Positions 14,440 through 16,099 of a stretch of 16,099 bases of DNA are shown piece after piece. The DNA lies in NCBI GenBank assembly GCA_050260355.1, contig JBLNBZ010000007.1, forward strand, positions 1-16,099. The letters run 5' to 3'. The notes under the pieces were generated by a model. That model had not been told where the DNA came from. It made no database searches and saw only the letters and a program-made list of their open reading frames with translations. How positions within the stretch are numbered: the stretch's first letter is position 1; the number at the start of each line of letters is the position of its first letter. Source of the DNA: CADEFX01 sp050260355 (GTDB taxonomy: Bacteria > Pseudomonadota > Alphaproteobacteria > Rhizobiales > Hyphomicrobiaceae). The position numbers and the translations under genes were made by a program.

Positions 14440-15872
14440 ACGAGCCGATCTATGCCGTCGTCGCCATCCCGGTCGCGTCTGCGTTCCTCCTGGCGCTCAT
14501 CCCGAACTACCGGATATCGGCTATCGGCAATGTGCTGGCGTCGCTCGCGACCTTCGTTTCCGGCGTGGCGCTGCTGGCGCACCCCAGCATGACCGGCGAC
14601 TATCTGATCATCGACAACCTCAATACGTTCTTCATCATCCTGAACACGCTGGTCGGCCTCACCACCTCCACGTTCAGCGCGAGCTATATCAGTCACGAGA
14701 TCGAGACAGGCCGGCTGACGCCGCTGTTCGTCCGCTTCTATCACGCGATGTTCCAGGGGATGATGGCGTCGATGAACCTGGCGCTGCTGGCCAACAACAT
14801 CGGCCTGCTGTGGGTCGGCCTAGAGCTGGCAACGCTCATCACCGTCGTCATGGTGGGCATCTATCGCACGCCGTCGGCTCTCGAGGCCGCGTGGAAATAC
14901 TTCATCCTGGGAAGCGTCGGCATCTCGCTCGCGTTCTTCGGCACCATTCTGATCTACCTGGCAGGCCAGTCCGTGCTGGGCGAAGGCCTGCCCGCGATGA
15001 CGTGGAGCCGTTTGCTGGACTCTGCGCCCGGGCTCGATCCGGCGCTGCTCAACCTCGCCTTCGTCTTTCTCCTCATCGGCTACGGCACGAAGGTCGGTCT
15101 GGCACCCTTGCATGCCTGGCTGCCGGACGCCCATGCGGAGGGCCCGACGCCGATTTCCGCCGTGCTCTCCGGACTCCTTCTCAATGTGGCGCTGTTCGCG
15201 TTGCTGCGGTTCAAGATGCTGCTCGCCGCGCATCCCACCGCGATCAAGCCCGGCCCGATCATGATCGCGATGGGCCTCCTGTCGCTCATCTTTGCGGCCT
15301 TCATGCTGTATCAGCGTCGGGACATAAAGCGCCTGTTCGCCTACTCGTCGATCGAGCACATGGGGCTCATCACCTTCGCCTTCGGCATGGGTGGGCCGCT
15401 CGCCAATTTCGCCGGCTTGCTGCACATGGTCATGCACAGCCTGACCAAGTCGGCCATATTCTTCGCCGTCGGGCACGTGGCGCAGGCGAAGGGCACGCAG
15501 CGGATCGCCGACATTCGCGGCCTGAGCGTAACGCACCCCGGATTGGCCGTCGGGCTGGGGACTGGGGTGCTCGCCATCTCCGGGTTGCCGCCGTTCGGCC
15601 TCTTCATGAGCGAGTTCCTGATTGTCACGACAACGTTCGCAAGAGTGCCATGGCTTGCGCTGCTGATCGCGTTCGGCCTGCTGGTGGCGTTCGGCGCGTT
15701 GCTGCTGCGGCTGCAGGACATCCTGTTCGGTGCGCCGAACGAGCCCGCGCATAAGATCAGCGCGTCCTCGGCGCCGCTCATCGTCCACCTCGCGCTCGTG
15801 CTCATGGCTGGACTCTACCTGCCTCCCAACCTGGTCGTCTGGTTCCAGCGTGCGGCGGAAATGCTCGGATGA
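14436..15872 (+). CDS. hyfF: HyfF-like proton-pumping antiporter subunit
   Basis: This is the second Mrp-antiporter-like subunit (NuoN/NuoL family) of the complex, with 478 residues, somewhat shorter than E. coli HyfF (about 526). Proton-path residues are present: Glu130 in WVGLELATL, Lys154 in AAWKYFILGS, Lys219 in GYGTKVGLAPLHAWLPDAH (215-233), His226, Lys299 in DIKRLFAYSSIEHMG, Lys338 in MHSLTKSAIF and Glu393 in FMSEFLI. About 14 membrane helices are expected. The ATG overlaps the HyfE stop (ATGA, 4 nt) and has a G-rich stretch (GGGGGG) about 8 nt upstream. With HyfB it gives the complex two antiporter-type modules. Confidence 0.9.
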   Translation: MNEPIYAVVAIPVASAFLLALIPNYRISAIGNVLASLATFVSGVALLAHPSMTGDYLIIDNLNTFFIILNTLVGLTTSTFSASYISHEIETGRLTPLFVRFYHAMFQGMMASMNLALLANNIGLLWVGLELATLITVVMVGIYRTPSALEAAWKYFILGSVGISLAFFGTILIYLAGQSVLGEGLPAMTWSRLLDSAPGLDPALLNLAFVFLLIGYGTKVGLAPLHAWLPDAHAEGPTPISAVLSGLLLNVALFALLRFKMLLAAHPTAIKPGPIMIAMGLLSLIFAAFMLYQRRDIKRLFAYSSIEHMGLITFAFGMGGPLANFAGLLHMVMHSLTKSAIFFAVGHVAQAKGTQRIADIRGLSVTHPGLAVGLGTGVLAISGLPPFGLFMSEFLIVTTTFARVPWLALLIAFGLLVAFGALLLRLQDILFGAPNEPAHKISASSAPLIVHLALVLMAGLYLPPNLVVWFQRAAEMLG

Positions 15873-16099
15873 CGAACACCGGGGCCCAAGGCATTGCTCA
15901 ACTCGCCGCGCGCCTCGCGCCGGGCGCCGATGGGTATGTGCGTTTGACGGCCGACGAGGCGACCTGGATCGCACTCGCCGCAGGATGTGCCGAGGGCTTG
16001 CACGACCTGAGCGCCATCTGGCTCGACGACGGACAGGTGCGCATGGCGCTGTCCGACCCTGCGCAGCGGGTCCGCGCGATCGTCTCGCTTGGGTTGCGC
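15869..16099 (+). CDS. hyfG: HyfG-like large subunit, N-terminal part (runs off the window)
   Basis: Only the first 77 residues are present; the frame continues open through the right edge. The ATG overlaps the HyfF stop (ATGA, 4 nt), as in the other junctions of the operon. The fragment (for example VRLTADEATWIALAAG and LHDLSAIWLDDGQVRMAL) looks like the NuoC-like N-terminal domain found in HycE/HyfG proteins, where it precedes the NuoD-like hydrogenase large-subunit domain. The two CxxC pairs that would bind the NiFe centre are not within the visible part, so it cannot be said whether this is a real hydrogenase subunit. The identity rests on gene order as much as on sequence. Confidence 0.7.
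   Translation, partial: MTNTGAQGIAQLAARLAPGADGYVRLTADEATWIALAAGCAEGLHDLSAIWLDDGQVRMALSDPAQRVRAIVSLGLR

Noticed and set aside
1..16099. CRISPR array, tRNA, rRNA, insertion sequence, toxin-antitoxin or phage genes
   Set aside because: Looked for and not found. The XRE gene was considered as an antitoxin, but no toxin-like partner adjoins it; its neighbour is the HyfB-like gene.

Overview
The window is GC-rich, densely coded DNA from a proteobacterium, most likely an alphaproteobacterium of the Hyphomicrobiales (Rhizobiales) type. This placement is inferred from the dispersed palindromic repeats of the GTCATTCCGGCGAAGGCCGG / GTCATCCCTGCGCAGGCAGGG kind at the left edge, the DctPQM TRAP operon, and protein families common in that order. 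No rRNA, tRNA, insertion sequence or CRISPR array is visible.

Layout: (1) 1-711 holds no gene. It contains two tandem copies (179 bp period) of a composite palindromic repeat and two further strong hairpins. (2) 712-3358, minus strand: an MFS exporter-like transporter, then a class III aminotransferase of the glutamate-1-semialdehyde aminomutase (HemL-like) type. (3) 3530-4000, plus strand: a DUF1348 / NTF2-like protein. It converges on a minus-strand block (6268 down to 4069) of a NodU/CmcH-type O-carbamoyltransferase and a small DUF4267-like membrane protein. (4) 6453-6704, plus strand: a small secreted protein with six cysteines. (5) 10079 down to 6934, minus strand: a complete TRAP transporter operon in the order binding protein (TakP-like), small permease, large permease, with a strong hairpin between the binding protein and the permeases. 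(6) 10540-16099, plus strand: a small XRE repressor-like gene, then homologues of HyfB, HyfC, HyfE and HyfF and the start of HyfG. Every junction overlaps by 1 or 4 nt, and the operon runs off the right edge.

The most interesting part is the last. It is the membrane arm of a hydrogenase-4 / complex-I-related ion-pumping complex in the compact order B-C-E-F-G, without HyfA or HyfD. It is headed by, and translationally coupled to, an XRE-family DNA-binding protein. A sigma70-like promoter with an overlapping CTTGA-4-TCAAG dyad lies upstream, which suggests autoregulation of the whole operon. Whether the complex is a true [NiFe] hydrogenase or an energy-converting hydrogenase-related (Ehr) complex cannot be decided here, because the Ni-ligand region of the large subunit lies beyond the window. 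The other blocks look like ordinary accessory metabolism and transport: 2-oxo-acid-type TRAP uptake, an aminotransferase with an exporter, and an orphan carbamoyltransferase.
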